The notes beneath the pieces are model-generated. The model did not search any database, was not told where the DNA came from, and worked only from the letters and a program-made list of their open reading frames with translations. This document shows, one piece after another, positions 18,483-27,500 of a stretch of DNA of 64,000 nt. Numbering within the stretch: position 1 is the stretch's first letter; each line of letters starts with the position of its first letter. The translations under genes and the position numbers were made by a program. Location: assembly GCA_013299115.1 (NCBI GenBank), contig JAAFKA010000010.1, forward strand, positions 62,001 to 126,000, written 5' to 3'. This DNA comes from Cytophagales bacterium. Lineage in GTDB: Bacteria; Bacteroidota; Bacteroidia; Cytophagales; Thermoflexibacteraceae.

Positions 18483-19289
18483 ATGGTATTGGCATTTCTA
18501 AAAAAACTCCTCAAACGAATTCCGTTTGTAAAAAAACACCTCTACTACAAGGCGGTTGCCACCGCACAAGAGGCAATAACTTTGCAACGCAGGCAGGTAG
18601 AGGAAGATTTTAGAAAAGAATTTGATAATTTTTTGGCTACCAAAAAAGGAAACTCAACTTCTATCATTGCTTGGGAAGACCGTTATCCTTGCTTAAATGA
18701 CAAAACAGTCGCCATTGGTTTTGACAGACATTATCTCTATCATACAGCCTGGGCAGCTCGTGTAGTTAAGCAAATTAATCCCGAAAAACACATAGATGTT
18801 TCCTCTTTAGTTTATTTTCCTGCCTTGCTTTCGGCTTTTGTTCCTGTGGCTTATTATGATTTTAGAAAACCTGAATTGGAGTTATCTAACTTGCAAGCAG
18901 GGCAGGCAGACTTATTAGCACTTCCCTTTGTTTCGGATAGTGTGCATTCCTTGTCTTGTATGCACACCATAGAACACGTTGGTCTGGGTAGATATGGCGA
19001 CCCCTTAGACTATGAAGGAGACCTAAAAGCCATGCAAGAACTAAAAAGAGTAGTAGCAAAAGAAGGAAATTTGTTATTAGTAGTTCCAATTGGCAAAAAT
19101 AAAATCTGTTTTAATGCCCACCGTATTTATAGTTATGAGCAAATTGTCAATTATTTCAACGGATTTAATTTAGTCGAGTTTTCACTTATAGAAGAAGAAG
19201 GAACAAATGGGTTATTGCAAAATCCAACTTCGGAAGTCATAGCTACACAAACTTACGGTTGTGGCTGTTTTTGGTTTAAGAAACAATAG
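18483..19289 (+). CDS. DUF268-family methyltransferase-like protein
   Basis: The 268-residue protein has a hydrophobic/basic N-terminus (VLAFLKKLLKRIPFVKKHL) that may associate with the membrane. A DUF268-like core follows: HIDVSSLVYFPALLSAFVP, AGQADLLALPFVSDSVHSLS, CMHTIEHVGLGRYGDPLDYE and LLLVVPIGKNKICFNAHRIY. The pattern is methyltransferase-like although DUF268 activity is not established. Gaps are short (33 nt before, 15 nt after). It marks the last intact gene before the toxin-antitoxin remnant. Confidence 0.8.
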   Translation: MVLAFLKKLLKRIPFVKKHLYYKAVATAQEAITLQRRQVEEDFRKEFDNFLATKKGNSTSIIAWEDRYPCLNDKTVAIGFDRHYLYHTAWAARVVKQINPEKHIDVSSLVYFPALLSAFVPVAYYDFRKPELELSNLQAGQADLLALPFVSDSVHSLSCMHTIEHVGLGRYGDPLDYEGDLKAMQELKRVVAKEGNLLLVVPIGKNKICFNAHRIYSYEQIVNYFNGFNLVEFSLIEEEGTNGLLQNPTSEVIATQTYGCGCFWFKKQ

Positions 19290-19304
19290 ACTATCATACA
19301 ATCA

Positions 19305-19613
19305 ATGGAAAAAGAAAAAATTAAACAATATTTACAACAGGCTTTTTGGGACGTAAATTATAGTGCAGATGATTTATATACTATTCTCACAAAAGAAAAA
19401 GCACAAGTAAATGCCATGACCTTAGAACGGATTTATATTCGTTTGCTAGAAACCTACTCTTGGTATAAACTATTGGAATTAGTACCCAAAGAACAGTTAG
19501 CAGAAATGCTTTCTGAAAAAATTATAAAAAATTTAAGGGCAGAAGCCTTAAGAATTAGATACTATCATGTCGCAAGAATATTACGAAAAACAACTTTATC
19601 CGTTACAGGATAA
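19305..19613 (+). CDS. Small antitoxin-like protein paired with an AbiEii-type toxin remnant
   Basis: The 102-residue protein contains QQAFWDVNYSADDLYTIL, RIYIRLLETYSWYKLLELVP and LRIRYYHVARILR. From memory, short proteins of this type (AFWD-x-DY start) commonly sit directly upstream of AbiEii/AbiGii nucleotidyltransferase toxin genes. That is also its position here: the truncated toxin frame begins at 19567, overlapping its end. It is plausibly the surviving antitoxin-side partner of a broken AbiE-like pair. There is no DNA-binding motif I can point to, so the role is inference from context. Confidence 0.6.
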   Translation: MEKEKIKQYLQQAFWDVNYSADDLYTILTKEKAQVNAMTLERIYIRLLETYSWYKLLELVPKEQLAEMLSEKIIKNLRAEALRIRYYHVARILRKTTLSVTG

Positions 19614-19695
19614 GGTCTTGGCTGTCATAGACAAAGTGAATTCAAAGTTTTACTTGACTGGTGGCACAGCTCTAAGTAGAGCTAGTTGTGCTTAA
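19567..19695 (+). pseudogene. Truncated AbiEii/AbiGii-type nucleotidyltransferase toxin
   Basis: A 42-codon frame reads MSQEYYEKQLYPLQDKVLAV, then FYLTGGTALSRA followed by SCA and a stop. KFYLTGGTALSR is the N-terminal nucleotide-binding motif of AbiEii-type minimal nucleotidyltransferases, which normally continue with a conserved (Y/S)DDLDFF block over about 200-300 residues. Here the frame stops right after the motif. No continuation is seen in the 52 nt before the next gene, so most of the toxin is deleted. It overlaps the preceding small gene by 47 nt, as intact pairs often do. Confidence 0.65.
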
Positions 19696-19747
19696 TGATA
19701 TTCTTTTTGGGCAAGACAATTCTCTTTGTTTGTAATCATAGAAAAAT

Positions 19748-20548
19748 ATGAACTTCATCAAAAAAATACTTTTAACTCTGCCTCCTGTCCGCAAAATATT
19801 GGCTTGGAAACACGCCTATTTTATACAAGAGCAACAACAAAACATAAGACTCAATAGCATAGGCACAACCAATGAGGAAGTACGATTGGCTTGGACAAAA
19901 GAACAGCTACAAAAATTGCCTGCGGGCTTGCGAATTTTAGATGCAGGAGCAGGTGAAAGGAAATTCAAGCCTTATTGCAAACATTTACAATATGTGTCGC
20001 AAGATTTTGGGCAATACAACGGGCAGGGTAATCAGGAAGGACTGCAAACTTCTTCATGGAATCAAGAAAATTTAGACATTGTTTGCGATATTATTGCAAT
20101 ACCTGAGCCAGACCAATCTTTTGATGCTATTTTATGCACCGAGGTTATAGAGCATATACCCGATGCAGCCTTAGCCATCAAAGAATTTGGTAGGTTGCTC
20201 AAACCTAATGGCATTTTGATTATGACTGCACCTTTTTGTAGTCTTACGCATTTTGCTCCTTATCATTTTAGTACAGGCTTTAGCAAATATTATTACGAAC
20301 ATCATTTGGCTGCACAAGATTTTGCTATCAAAGAACTAACCCCAAATGGAAACTATTTTGAGTATTTAGCCCAAGAAGTACACCGTATTCAGCTTGTTGC
20401 TGAGCAATATACCAAAGAGGGTTTGACAGAAGATGAAGCCTTAGCACAAAAAACACTACTCCACGCCCTCAGCAGGTTTAGCCAACAAGATAAATTATCT
20501 AACGAATTGCTTTGTTTTGGTTATTTGGTGGTGGCTGTAAAAAAATAA
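19748..20548 (+). CDS. Class I SAM-dependent methyltransferase
   Basis: The 266-residue protein has a basic amphipathic start (MNFIKKILLTLPPVRKILAW), motif I LRILDAGAGERKFKPYC, then FDAILCTEVIEHIPDAALAI and LKPNGILIMTAPFCSL, typical of Methyltransf_11. It resembles the methyltransferases earlier in the cluster and probably modifies the same glycan. It follows the AbiEii-type remnant after 52 nt and is followed by a short hairpin at 20574-20597, so it may end the first polycistron. Confidence 0.88.
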   Translation: MNFIKKILLTLPPVRKILAWKHAYFIQEQQQNIRLNSIGTTNEEVRLAWTKEQLQKLPAGLRILDAGAGERKFKPYCKHLQYVSQDFGQYNGQGNQEGLQTSSWNQENLDIVCDIIAIPEPDQSFDAILCTEVIEHIPDAALAIKEFGRLLKPNGILIMTAPFCSLTHFAPYHFSTGFSKYYYEHHLAAQDFAIKELTPNGNYFEYLAQEVHRIQLVAEQYTKEGLTEDEALAQKTLLHALSRFSQQDKLSNELLCFGYLVVAVKK

Positions 20549-20573
20549 TGTAACAAGTAGAAAGGTAGCACTA

Positions 20574-20597
20574 GTTTCGGTTTTGAGAAACCGAAAC
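20574..20597. repeat. Short hairpin between methyltransferase and fucosyltransferase
   Basis: Ten-bp arms GTTTCGGTTT (20574-20583) and AAACCGAAAC (20588-20597) enclose the loop TGAG. No clean T-tract follows, so it may be a weak terminator or RNA-processing site rather than a strong stop. Confidence 0.55.
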
Positions 20598-20626
20598 CAC
20601 TTATCTCAAAAATAATTTTACTTCCT

Positions 20627-21502
20627 ATGATTATCACTCGTCTTATTGGAGGGTTAGGCAACCAAATTTTTCAGTATGCTATTGGCAAGCAGTTGGCAAT
20701 TTTGCATAAAACCAAACTGTTTTTAGATTGCAGAGATTTCGAGAACTATACATTAAGAAAATATGCCTTAGACTGTTTCCAACACACTGCCCAAATAGCC
20801 AGTACCGAACTATTAGAAAATTTTGAAAACTATCCTCACCACCTCAGCCGAATAGAAAGACTTTGGCAGTATCGTTTGTTGGGTAACCGAAACTTAAAAG
20901 TAACAGAAACTAATTTTGCTTATACCGAAGGAATTATCAAAAACTATGGCAGAAGGCAACACATTTATTTGGCTGGTTATTGGCAATCAGAAAAATATTT
21001 TAAGGCAGTAGAAAAAGAATTGAGAAAAGACTTGCAATTTTTCCCTATTGATACGCCGCTTACCTTACAATTTGGCAAGCAAATTAAACAAAGCACTGCC
21101 ATAAGTTTGCACGTCAGGCGTGGAGATTATGTGAGTAATACAATGACTAATCAAGTTCATGGCGTGTGTAGTTTGGAATATTACCAAAAAGCTATTACTT
21201 TTGTAAAAGAGAAAGTAGGTAATCCAACTTTTTTTGTCTTTTCAGATGACATCGCATGGTGTAAAGCCAATTTTACAGAAAAAAATATGATTTTTGTGGA
21301 GAATTTGGCACACGACTATGAAGACCTTTACCTCATGGCTGCTTGCCAGCATCATATCATAGCCAACAGCAGTTTTAGTTGGTGGGGGGCATGGCTCAAT
21401 CCTAACCCAAACAAAATAGTGATAGCACCCGAAAAATGGTTTGCTACCCAAGAAAATGATTATTCAGACGTGATACCTGTTAATTGGACAAAAATATTGT
21501 AA
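20627..21502 (+). CDS. Glycosyltransferase family 11 (alpha-1,2-fucosyltransferase-like)
   Basis: The 291-residue protein has all GT11 landmarks: GGLGNQIFQYAIGK at the N-terminus, the donor-binding motif HVRRGDYV (residues 162-169), FFVFSDD, and SSFSWWGAWLNPNPNKIVIAP near the C-terminus. The family transfers L-fucose from GDP-fucose to galactose O-2. The GDP-mannose 4,6-dehydratase gene directly downstream makes the GDP-fucose precursor, which supports the call. The acceptor is unknown. Confidence 0.93.
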   Translation: MIITRLIGGLGNQIFQYAIGKQLAILHKTKLFLDCRDFENYTLRKYALDCFQHTAQIASTELLENFENYPHHLSRIERLWQYRLLGNRNLKVTETNFAYTEGIIKNYGRRQHIYLAGYWQSEKYFKAVEKELRKDLQFFPIDTPLTLQFGKQIKQSTAISLHVRRGDYVSNTMTNQVHGVCSLEYYQKAITFVKEKVGNPTFFVFSDDIAWCKANFTEKNMIFVENLAHDYEDLYLMAACQHHIIANSSFSWWGAWLNPNPNKIVIAPEKWFATQENDYSDVIPVNWTKIL

Positions 21503-21532
21503 GATTGACTAAAAGAATATTAAAAACAATCT

Positions 21533-21540
21533 ATCTTTGC
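21533..21540 (+). promoter_or_regulatory. Bacteroidota -7 promoter box before gmd (TATCTTTG)
   Basis: TATCTTTG is an exact TAnnTTTG match, 22 nt before the gmd start. It suggests gmd has its own promoter in addition to read-through from the fucosyltransferase. Confidence 0.5.
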
Positions 21541-21562
21541 AAACTTATTTTAGAGCAAAAGC

Positions 21563-22672
21563 ATGAAAAAAGCATTAATCACAGGTGTAACAGGGCAAGA
21601 TGGAGCTTATTTGTCGGAATTATTACTCCAAAAAGGTTACGAAGTACATGGCATTAAACGCAGAAGTTCGTTGTTTAATACAGACCGCATAGACCATTTG
21701 TATCAAGACCCGCACACGTCTAACTATCGTTTTAAACTACACTATGGTGACCTATCCGACTCTACCAACATGATACGACTGATTCAGGAAATTCAACCTG
21801 ATGAAATTTATAATTTGGGTGCCATGTCGCATGTGCGAGTAAGTTTCGATATGCCCGAATATGTAGCCAATGTAGATGGCGTAGGTACGTTGCGGTTGTT
21901 AGAGGCAATTCGGTTGTTAAACTTGACCGAAAAAACTCGAATTTACCAAGCCTCTACTTCTGAATTGTATGGTTTAGTACAGCAAGTACCACAATCTGAA
22001 AAAACGCCATTTTATCCTCGTTCTCCTTATGCCGTAGCCAAAATCTATGCCTATTGGATTACTGTCAATTACCGCGAAGCCTATAATATGTATGCCTCGA
22101 ATGGTATTTTGTTTAACCACGAAAGCCCTTTGCGTGGCGAAACTTTTGTTACTCGCAAAATAACCAGAGCTGTAGCTCGTATTGCATTAGGGCTGCAAGA
22201 AAAATTGTTTTTGGGCAACTTAGACGCTAAACGTGATTGGGGACACGCCAAAGACTATGTGGAGGCAATGTGGCTCATTTTGCAACAGCCCAAAGCCGAA
22301 GATTATGTCATAGCTACAGGCACAACAACCTTAGTGCGTGAGTTTGTACGCATGGCTTTTGCAGAAGTAGGTATAGAAATAGAGTTTAAAGGCACAGGCG
22401 TAGAAGAAAAAGGCTACGTGGTGCGTTGCAACCAACAATACAAAATAGCCGAAGGGACAGAAGTTTTAGCCATTGACCCTCGTTATTTCAGACCTACGGA
22501 AGTAGATTTATTGATTGGCGACCCTACCAAAGCCCAGCAGCAGTTAGGTTGGAAACCAAAATACGACCTCAAGGGTTTGGTGGCAGAAATGGTGGCAGCC
22601 GATGTAAAATTGTTTGAAAAAGACCAATACCTCCGCCAAGCAGGGCATAAAACTTTGAATTATTACGAATAA
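21563..22672 (+). CDS. gmd: GDP-mannose 4,6-dehydratase
   Basis: The 369-residue extended short-chain dehydrogenase converts GDP-D-mannose to GDP-4-keto-6-deoxy-D-mannose, the first step to GDP-L-fucose and other 6-deoxy sugars. It shows the NADP-binding [10 protein letters not shown] (8-17), [15 protein letters not shown], the catalytic STSELYG region and YxxxK (Tyr156, Lys160 in [12 protein letters not shown]), plus [16 protein letters not shown] typical of GMD. The reductase/epimerase that would complete GDP-fucose synthesis is not adjacent. Expression probably starts at the box at 21533. Confidence 0.97.
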   Translation: MKKALITGVTGQDGAYLSELLLQKGYEVHGIKRRSSLFNTDRIDHLYQDPHTSNYRFKLHYGDLSDSTNMIRLIQEIQPDEIYNLGAMSHVRVSFDMPEYVANVDGVGTLRLLEAIRLLNLTEKTRIYQASTSELYGLVQQVPQSEKTPFYPRSPYAVAKIYAYWITVNYREAYNMYASNGILFNHESPLRGETFVTRKITRAVARIALGLQEKLFLGNLDAKRDWGHAKDYVEAMWLILQQPKAEDYVIATGTTTLVREFVRMAFAEVGIEIEFKGTGVEEKGYVVRCNQQYKIAEGTEVLAIDPRYFRPTEVDLLIGDPTKAQQQLGWKPKYDLKGLVAEMVAADVKLFEKDQYLRQAGHKTLNYYE

Positions 22673-22724
22673 GAGTAATTGTTTAGGGTAGTTAGCTTAG
22701 GCAACTATCCTAAACACCTGTTAC

Positions 22725-23831
22725 TTAGGGTTTAAACTCAATAATTGTATGTTTCAAAAATTCGGCTTCTTCGGCTGTTTCAGTTTTTTGAATTTGTTGC
22801 AATAAAAGATGGTACTGCTCGAAGACATCTGCCTCAAAATCAAGGTCTTGCGACTGATTAACTTGCTGCATATTTTTCTCTTGTAATTTGTTCAGTTTGC
22901 TTGCTACATTTTGCAACTTCTGTTGTCTGCTCACTTTTTCTATGGTTTTTTGCAGTTTTTCCTGCACCTGCTTATATGCCTGCATACGATTCTGCACCAC
23001 ATTAAGGTTAGCATACGAAGCTGCCAACAAATCTTGGGCGGTGTTTCGGTCTGCCTCGTCTGTTTCAGGCAAAAAATCATCTTTCAAAAAATAGTAGTAC
23101 GTTTTATTATCGGGAGTATAGTGATACAAAACTTCCAAATTTTTTAGTTGTTCTTTCACAAATTCTTTCTCCTCTTGTTCTGCATACACGATGTGTGTCT
23201 GATAAACAGACCTGTATGTTTCTTGCAAGGCTTCAGTTATTTCTTTGGCAAGTTGCTTGTCTTGTTGCAACAGAGTTTCGCCTTGTTGGGCTGCTACCAA
23301 TAATTTTTCTTCGTGGGTATTGGTCAAATTGATGTGTTGCTGTTGAAAAGAAAGAATAAATTTTTCAAAATCGGTGTATTCATAATCGTAGCTATCAAAC
23401 TCCAAAGTAGCATTGCCCGATATATTTTTGGTAGCATGTGTAAGGTGCAAACGCAATTTTTTTATTTTTTGCGTATTGTTTTGCCCATCAAAAGTTTTAA
23501 GATTGCCAAGCAATACATCATTTTCTCCTATGAGTTCTACTTGTTGAATGTTTGCCAAAGCAATAGTTTCTTGACGATTTATCAAACCTCTACTTAGTTG
23601 CAGCCCTCCTTCGGGTAATAGAATGGTGTGTTTTTTTTGATAAAACAACTTATCTACGGCAGCCCCACCCATAAGCAAGGCTGCTGTGCCATAAAAAATA
23701 CCTTCTATAAAATTGACATCTACCAACCAGCCCAAAAAACCTGCTACGCCAGCAAACATAGCCAAGCCATAATACACACCATCAGAAGCCTGTAAAGAGG
23801 TAATTAATTGCATATTTTGGTTTGTTTTCAT
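22725..23831 (-). CDS. Membrane-anchored coiled-coil protein of unknown function
   Basis: The 368-residue protein starts MKTNQNMQLITSLQASDGVYYG and has two hydrophobic segments at about residues 20-60 (LAMFAGVAGFLGWLV and IEGIFYGTAALLMGGAAV). A beta-rich PH-like stretch follows (residues 65-165, KHTILLPEGGLQLSRG). A long glutamine/lysine-rich coiled coil occupies most of residues 180-368. I do not recognise a named family. It converges with gmd across a 52-nt gap and is divergent from the RND exporter; the intergenic 23832-24089 holds a palindromic repeat and presumably both promoters. Confidence 0.7.
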   Translation of the reverse strand: MKTNQNMQLITSLQASDGVYYGLAMFAGVAGFLGWLVDVNFIEGIFYGTAALLMGGAAVDKLFYQKKHTILLPEGGLQLSRGLINRQETIALANIQQVELIGENDVLLGNLKTFDGQNNTQKIKKLRLHLTHATKNISGNATLEFDSYDYEYTDFEKFILSFQQQHINLTNTHEEKLLVAAQQGETLLQQDKQLAKEITEALQETYRSVYQTHIVYAEQEEKEFVKEQLKNLEVLYHYTPDNKTYYYFLKDDFLPETDEADRNTAQDLLAASYANLNVVQNRMQAYKQVQEKLQKTIEKVSRQQKLQNVASKLNKLQEKNMQQVNQSQDLDFEADVFEQYHLLLQQIQKTETAEEAEFLKHTIIEFKP

Positions 23832-23957
23832 ATTGCCAAAGTAAAAGTATAAATAAAAATGTTAAAAAAAGAATGGTAATCAAATATTCTTTTGAACTTT
23901 GCAGGTGAGCAAAAAAGAAGATGCAAAAAATGGTAGTCCTACAGATGTTATGCTTAG

Positions 23958-23987
23958 ACATAACATTTCTCAAAGAAATGTTACGTT
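23958..23987. repeat. Palindromic repeat family A, copy 2
   Basis: Eight-bp perfect core arms TAACATTT (23961-23968) and AAATGTTA (23976-23983) extend outward with one mismatch, around the loop CTCAAAG seen in copy 3. The flanks (ACAGATGTTATGC before) resemble ACAGATGTAATGC before copy 4. It lies between the divergent genes at 23831 and 24090. Confidence 0.7.
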
Positions 23988-24089
23988 TAATAGGGTAGCC
24001 TTGCTTGTGTGCCACTACCCAAAAAATAATTAAGCTTTTTATTAACTGCAACTTTTCATTTGCGACACCTTACCTAAATTTTTTATCAC

Positions 24090-27000
24090 ATGAGTTTATC
24101 GTCTATCAGTATCCAACGTCCTGTTTTGACTTTGGTTTTGTCTATTCTTATCATTCTCTTTGGTGTCATAGGTTTCCAACGGCTGGGGATTCGTGAGTAC
24201 CCCAGCATAGATGCCCCTGTTGTCAATGTAGGCGTAACCTACGTGGGTGCGAATGCCGAAATCATAGAAAGTCAAATTACAGAACCTTTGGAGGAGTCTA
24301 TCAACGGCATTGGTGGTGTAAAAAGCATTACCTCCACAAGCAGAGATGGGAGATGTAATATTCGAGTGGAATTTGAACTGAATATAGACATAGATGCCGC
24401 CGCCAGTGATGTGCGGGACAGGGTAGCACGTGCCGTAAATCTCTTACCTCCCGATGCCGACCCTCCCGTAGTGGCAAAACAAGATGCTGATGCAGGATTT
24501 ATCATTGCGGTTAATCTCAAAAGTGAAACACGAGGACTGTTGGAACTCAATGAGTTAGGTGTGATGTTGCTGAAAGAAAAAATCCAAACCATTCCGGGCG
24601 TAAGCACCGTACAGATTTTGGGCGAAAGACGTTATGCCATGCGGTTGTATATAGATGCTGCCCGATTAGCTGCCTACCAACTCACAGCCTTAGATGTAAG
24701 AAATGCTTTGACAAGAGAAAATGTAGAGCTTCCATCGGGGCGGATAGAGGGCAAAACCACCGAGTTGAGTATCAAGACAATGGGCAAAATGACGACCATT
24801 GAGGAGTTTAACAACTTGATAATCAAGCAAGAAGGTGACAGAGTAGTGAAGTTCAAAGACATAGGCGAAGTAATGTTGGGTGCAGAAAATGACCGTACCA
24901 TGTTCAGACGTGATGGGATACCAATGATTGCCTACGGCATTGTGCCACAACCAGGCTCCAACCAAATTGCTATTTCTGATGAATTTCATAAAAGATTGGA
25001 AAAAATCAAAAAAGATTTGCCCCCAGATGTAAGTGTTGCCGTTTCTTTTGACAATACGGAGTATGTACGCACTGCCATAGAGGAGGTAAAAGAAACTATT
25101 TATATTTCCTTTGGCTTGGTGGTACTCGTCATTTTCTTGTTCCTTAGAGATTGGCGAACTACTTTAATTCCTGTTTTGGCTATTCCTATTTCGTTGGTAG
25201 GCACATTTTTTATTATGTACTTAGCAGGTTTTACTATCAACGTCTTGACTATGTTGGGCATTGTGTTGGCAATAGGTTTGGTGGTCGATGACGCTATTGT
25301 GGTCTTAGAAAATATTTACGCCAAAGTAGAGGAAGGTATGCCGCCTATGCAAGCTGCCTTTAAAGGTGCAGACGAAATATTTTTTGCAGTTATTTCTACC
25401 ACTGTTGTTTTGGCTGCGGTTTTCTTGCCCATTGCTTTTTTGCAAGGCTTGACAGGCAAGTTGTTTATAGAATTTGGCGTTGTCATTGCTGCTTCGGTCT
25501 TAATTTCTGCCTTTGTTGCCCTTACGCTTACGCCTATGTTGTCGGCAAGGTTGTTAAAAAGCCACCAAACAGCCCCCCAACCCCCAAAGGGGGAGTTTGA
25601 CGTATTGGAAACTCCCCCTGTAGGGGGTGGGGGGGCTATTTCTCCCCCTTCGGGGGATGGGGGGCTTGGTCATTCTTGGCTCTATGAAAAAACCGAATTT
25701 TTGTTTGTTGCCCTCACCAATGCTTACGAAAATTCGTTGGTAACTTTTATGCGTGCCAAATGGTTGGCTTTTCCTTTGGTGGTGGCATCAGGCTTTTTGA
25801 TTTATTATGTAGGTAAAAATTTACCGCAAGAATTAGCACCTTTGGAGGACAGGGGGGCATTTCGGGTGCAAGTTACAGGCTATGAGGGTGCAACGTATGA
25901 GTTTATGGACAAATATATGCTCGAACTCACCAATTTGGTGCAAAAAGAAATACAGGCAAGTGATTTGCAAGGCGTCATTGCCATTACTTCGCCTGCTTTT
26001 CAGGGAGCTACCAATGCAGGTTTTAGCCGTATCATTCTGAAAAAGAAACCCGAAAGGCAGCGTAGCCAACAAGATATAGCCGAAGGATTGGGCAAAAAAC
26101 TCAACCAACTCACCGATGCCAGAGGATTTGTGGTGCAAGAACCCACTATCAACGCATCAGGTGGCAGAGGTGGCGGTTTACCTTTGCAATATGTCATTCA
26201 AACTTCGACCTTAGAAAAACTAAAAGAGGCTTTGCCTAAATTTTTGGCAGAGGCAAGTCAAAGCCCTTTATTTGGTGTGGTCGATGTCAATTTGAAGTTT
26301 ACCAAACCTGAACTAAAAATTACCATTGATAGAGAAAGAAGCACGCAGTTGGGAGTTTCTGTTACAGATATTGCCCAAACTTTGCAGTTGGGGTTGAGTG
26401 GGCAACGGTTTGGTTTTTTTGTGATGAATGGCAAACAATACCAAATTTTGGGACAACTCAAACAAGACAGTCGAGATAACCCGCAAGACATCAAAACTTT
26501 GTATGTTCGCAACCGCAATAATCAACTCATACAATTAGACAACCTGATAAAAACCGAAGAAGTGAGTAGCCCACCACAACTTTTGCGTTACAATCGTTAT
26601 GTGGCTGCAACCATTTCGGCAAGTATGGTAAAAGGCAAAACTTTGGGGCAGGGCATAGACGAGATGGACAGAATAGCAGAAAAAACATTAGATACAGGTT
26701 TTACAACAGCCTTAGACGGGCAGGCACGTGAGTTTAAAGAAAGTTCGTCGAGTTTGTCTTTTGCCTTTGCGTTTGCACTGGTGTTGATTTATTTGGTATT
26801 GGCAGCCCAATTTGAAAGTATTAGCGACCCATTTATTATTATGCTTACAGTGCCGTTGGCGGTGGCAGGTGCTTTGTTTTCCTTGTGGTTTGCCAACGAA
26901 ACCCTCAATATTTTTGGGCAAATTGGAATTATTATGCTCATTGGTTTGGTAACAAAAAATGCAATTTTGATTGTAGAGTTTGCCAACCAACAAAAAGAAA

Positions 27001-27239
27001 CAGGCAAAGCACGCCACGAGGCAGTGGTTTTTGCTGCGGTTTCACGTCTTCGCCCTATTTTGATGACAACAGCTTGTACCATTTTGGGTATCTTGCCCAT
27101 TGCCTTGGCGTGGGGTGCAGGGTCAGAAAGTCGTGTATCTATGGGAATTGCGGTAATTGGTGGTATGGTGTTTTCTACTTTCCTTACGCTGTATATTATT
27201 CCTGCAATTTATGATTACATTAGCAGCAAAACGAAGTAG
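24090..27239 (+). CDS. RND-family multidrug efflux permease (AcrB/MexB-like)
   Basis: The 1,049-residue inner-membrane proton/drug antiporter starts MSLSSISIQRPVLTLVLSIL and has the typical first periplasmic signature REYPSIDAPVVNVGVTYVGA. TM4 carries GLVVDDAIVVLENIYAK with the paired aspartates of proton relay, and the second half ends in GIIMLIGLVTKNAILIVEFA and MTTACTILGILPIALAWGAG. Residues about 494-526, in the cytoplasmic loop between TM6 and TM7, are encoded by an in-frame GC-rich palindromic insertion (separate entry). No membrane-fusion or outer-membrane channel gene is adjacent, unlike most RND operons. Confidence 0.94.
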   Translation: MSLSSISIQRPVLTLVLSILIILFGVIGFQRLGIREYPSIDAPVVNVGVTYVGANAEIIESQITEPLEESINGIGGVKSITSTSRDGRCNIRVEFELNIDIDAAASDVRDRVARAVNLLPPDADPPVVAKQDADAGFIIAVNLKSETRGLLELNELGVMLLKEKIQTIPGVSTVQILGERRYAMRLYIDAARLAAYQLTALDVRNALTRENVELPSGRIEGKTTELSIKTMGKMTTIEEFNNLIIKQEGDRVVKFKDIGEVMLGAENDRTMFRRDGIPMIAYGIVPQPGSNQIAISDEFHKRLEKIKKDLPPDVSVAVSFDNTEYVRTAIEEVKETIYISFGLVVLVIFLFLRDWRTTLIPVLAIPISLVGTFFIMYLAGFTINVLTMLGIVLAIGLVVDDAIVVLENIYAKVEEGMPPMQAAFKGADEIFFAVISTTVVLAAVFLPIAFLQGLTGKLFIEFGVVIAASVLISAFVALTLTPMLSARLLKSHQTAPQPPKGEFDVLETPPVGGGGAISPPSGDGGLGHSWLYEKTEFLFVALTNAYENSLVTFMRAKWLAFPLVVASGFLIYYVGKNLPQELAPLEDRGAFRVQVTGYEGATYEFMDKYMLELTNLVQKEIQASDLQGVIAITSPAFQGATNAGFSRIILKKKPERQRSQQDIAEGLGKKLNQLTDARGFVVQEPTINASGGRGGGLPLQYVIQTSTLEKLKEALPKFLAEASQSPLFGVVDVNLKFTKPELKITIDRERSTQLGVSVTDIAQTLQLGLSGQRFGFFVMNGKQYQILGQLKQDSRDNPQDIKTLYVRNRNNQLIQLDNLIKTEEVSSPPQLLRYNRYVAATISASMVKGKTLGQGIDEMDRIAEKTLDTGFTTALDGQAREFKESSSSLSFAFAFALVLIYLVLAAQFESISDPFIIMLTVPLAVAGALFSLWFANETLNIFGQIGIIMLIGLVTKNAILIVEFANQQKETGKARHEAVVFAAVSRLRPILMTTACTILGILPIALAWGAGSESRVSMGIAVIGGMVFSTFLTLYIIPAIYDYISSKTK
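25571..25666. repeat. In-frame GC-rich palindromic element inside the RND gene
   Basis: Arms at 25571-25598 and 25609-25637 are near-perfect inverted copies of a unit made of C- and G-runs ending in GGGGGAGTTT. A third, degenerate copy lies at about 25638-25666. The 96 nt are extremely C/G-rich compared with the AT-rich gene around them, and equal 32 codons, so the frame is kept. The product reads QPPKGEFDVLETPPVGGGGA followed by ISPPSGDGGLG. Confidence 0.85.
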
Positions 27240-27403
27240 TTTTTAGTTATAAGTTGTTGTTAATCAATAGTTTATAAATTAAATTTACAACTTTTGAAAT
27301 CAAGCTTGAAATGAACCTTTGGAGAAAATTTAAAATACTCTTCTAAGTAGTTAGACTTAAATAATCGACAATATTTTAAACTCTATATAGTTCATTATCA
27401 GAT

Positions 27404-27432
27404 TTATCCGACACCTCAAAGGTGTCGGATAA
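27404..27432. repeat. Palindromic repeat family B, copy 1
   Basis: Perfect 13-bp arms TTATCCGACACCT (27404-27416) and AGGTGTCGGATAA (27420-27432) enclose the loop CAA. It lies in the 261-nt gap between the RND gene and the PLP-enzyme gene, which otherwise shows no gene. The same element recurs at 38455 with a compensatory change in the stem. It may serve as a transcription end for the RND gene, though no T-tract follows. Confidence 0.8.
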
Positions 27433-27500
27433 TTAGGTTCAATTACTTACTACTAAAGATTTAATCAAAAACTTTGCAAAACCAAAATACTTATTCTGAT

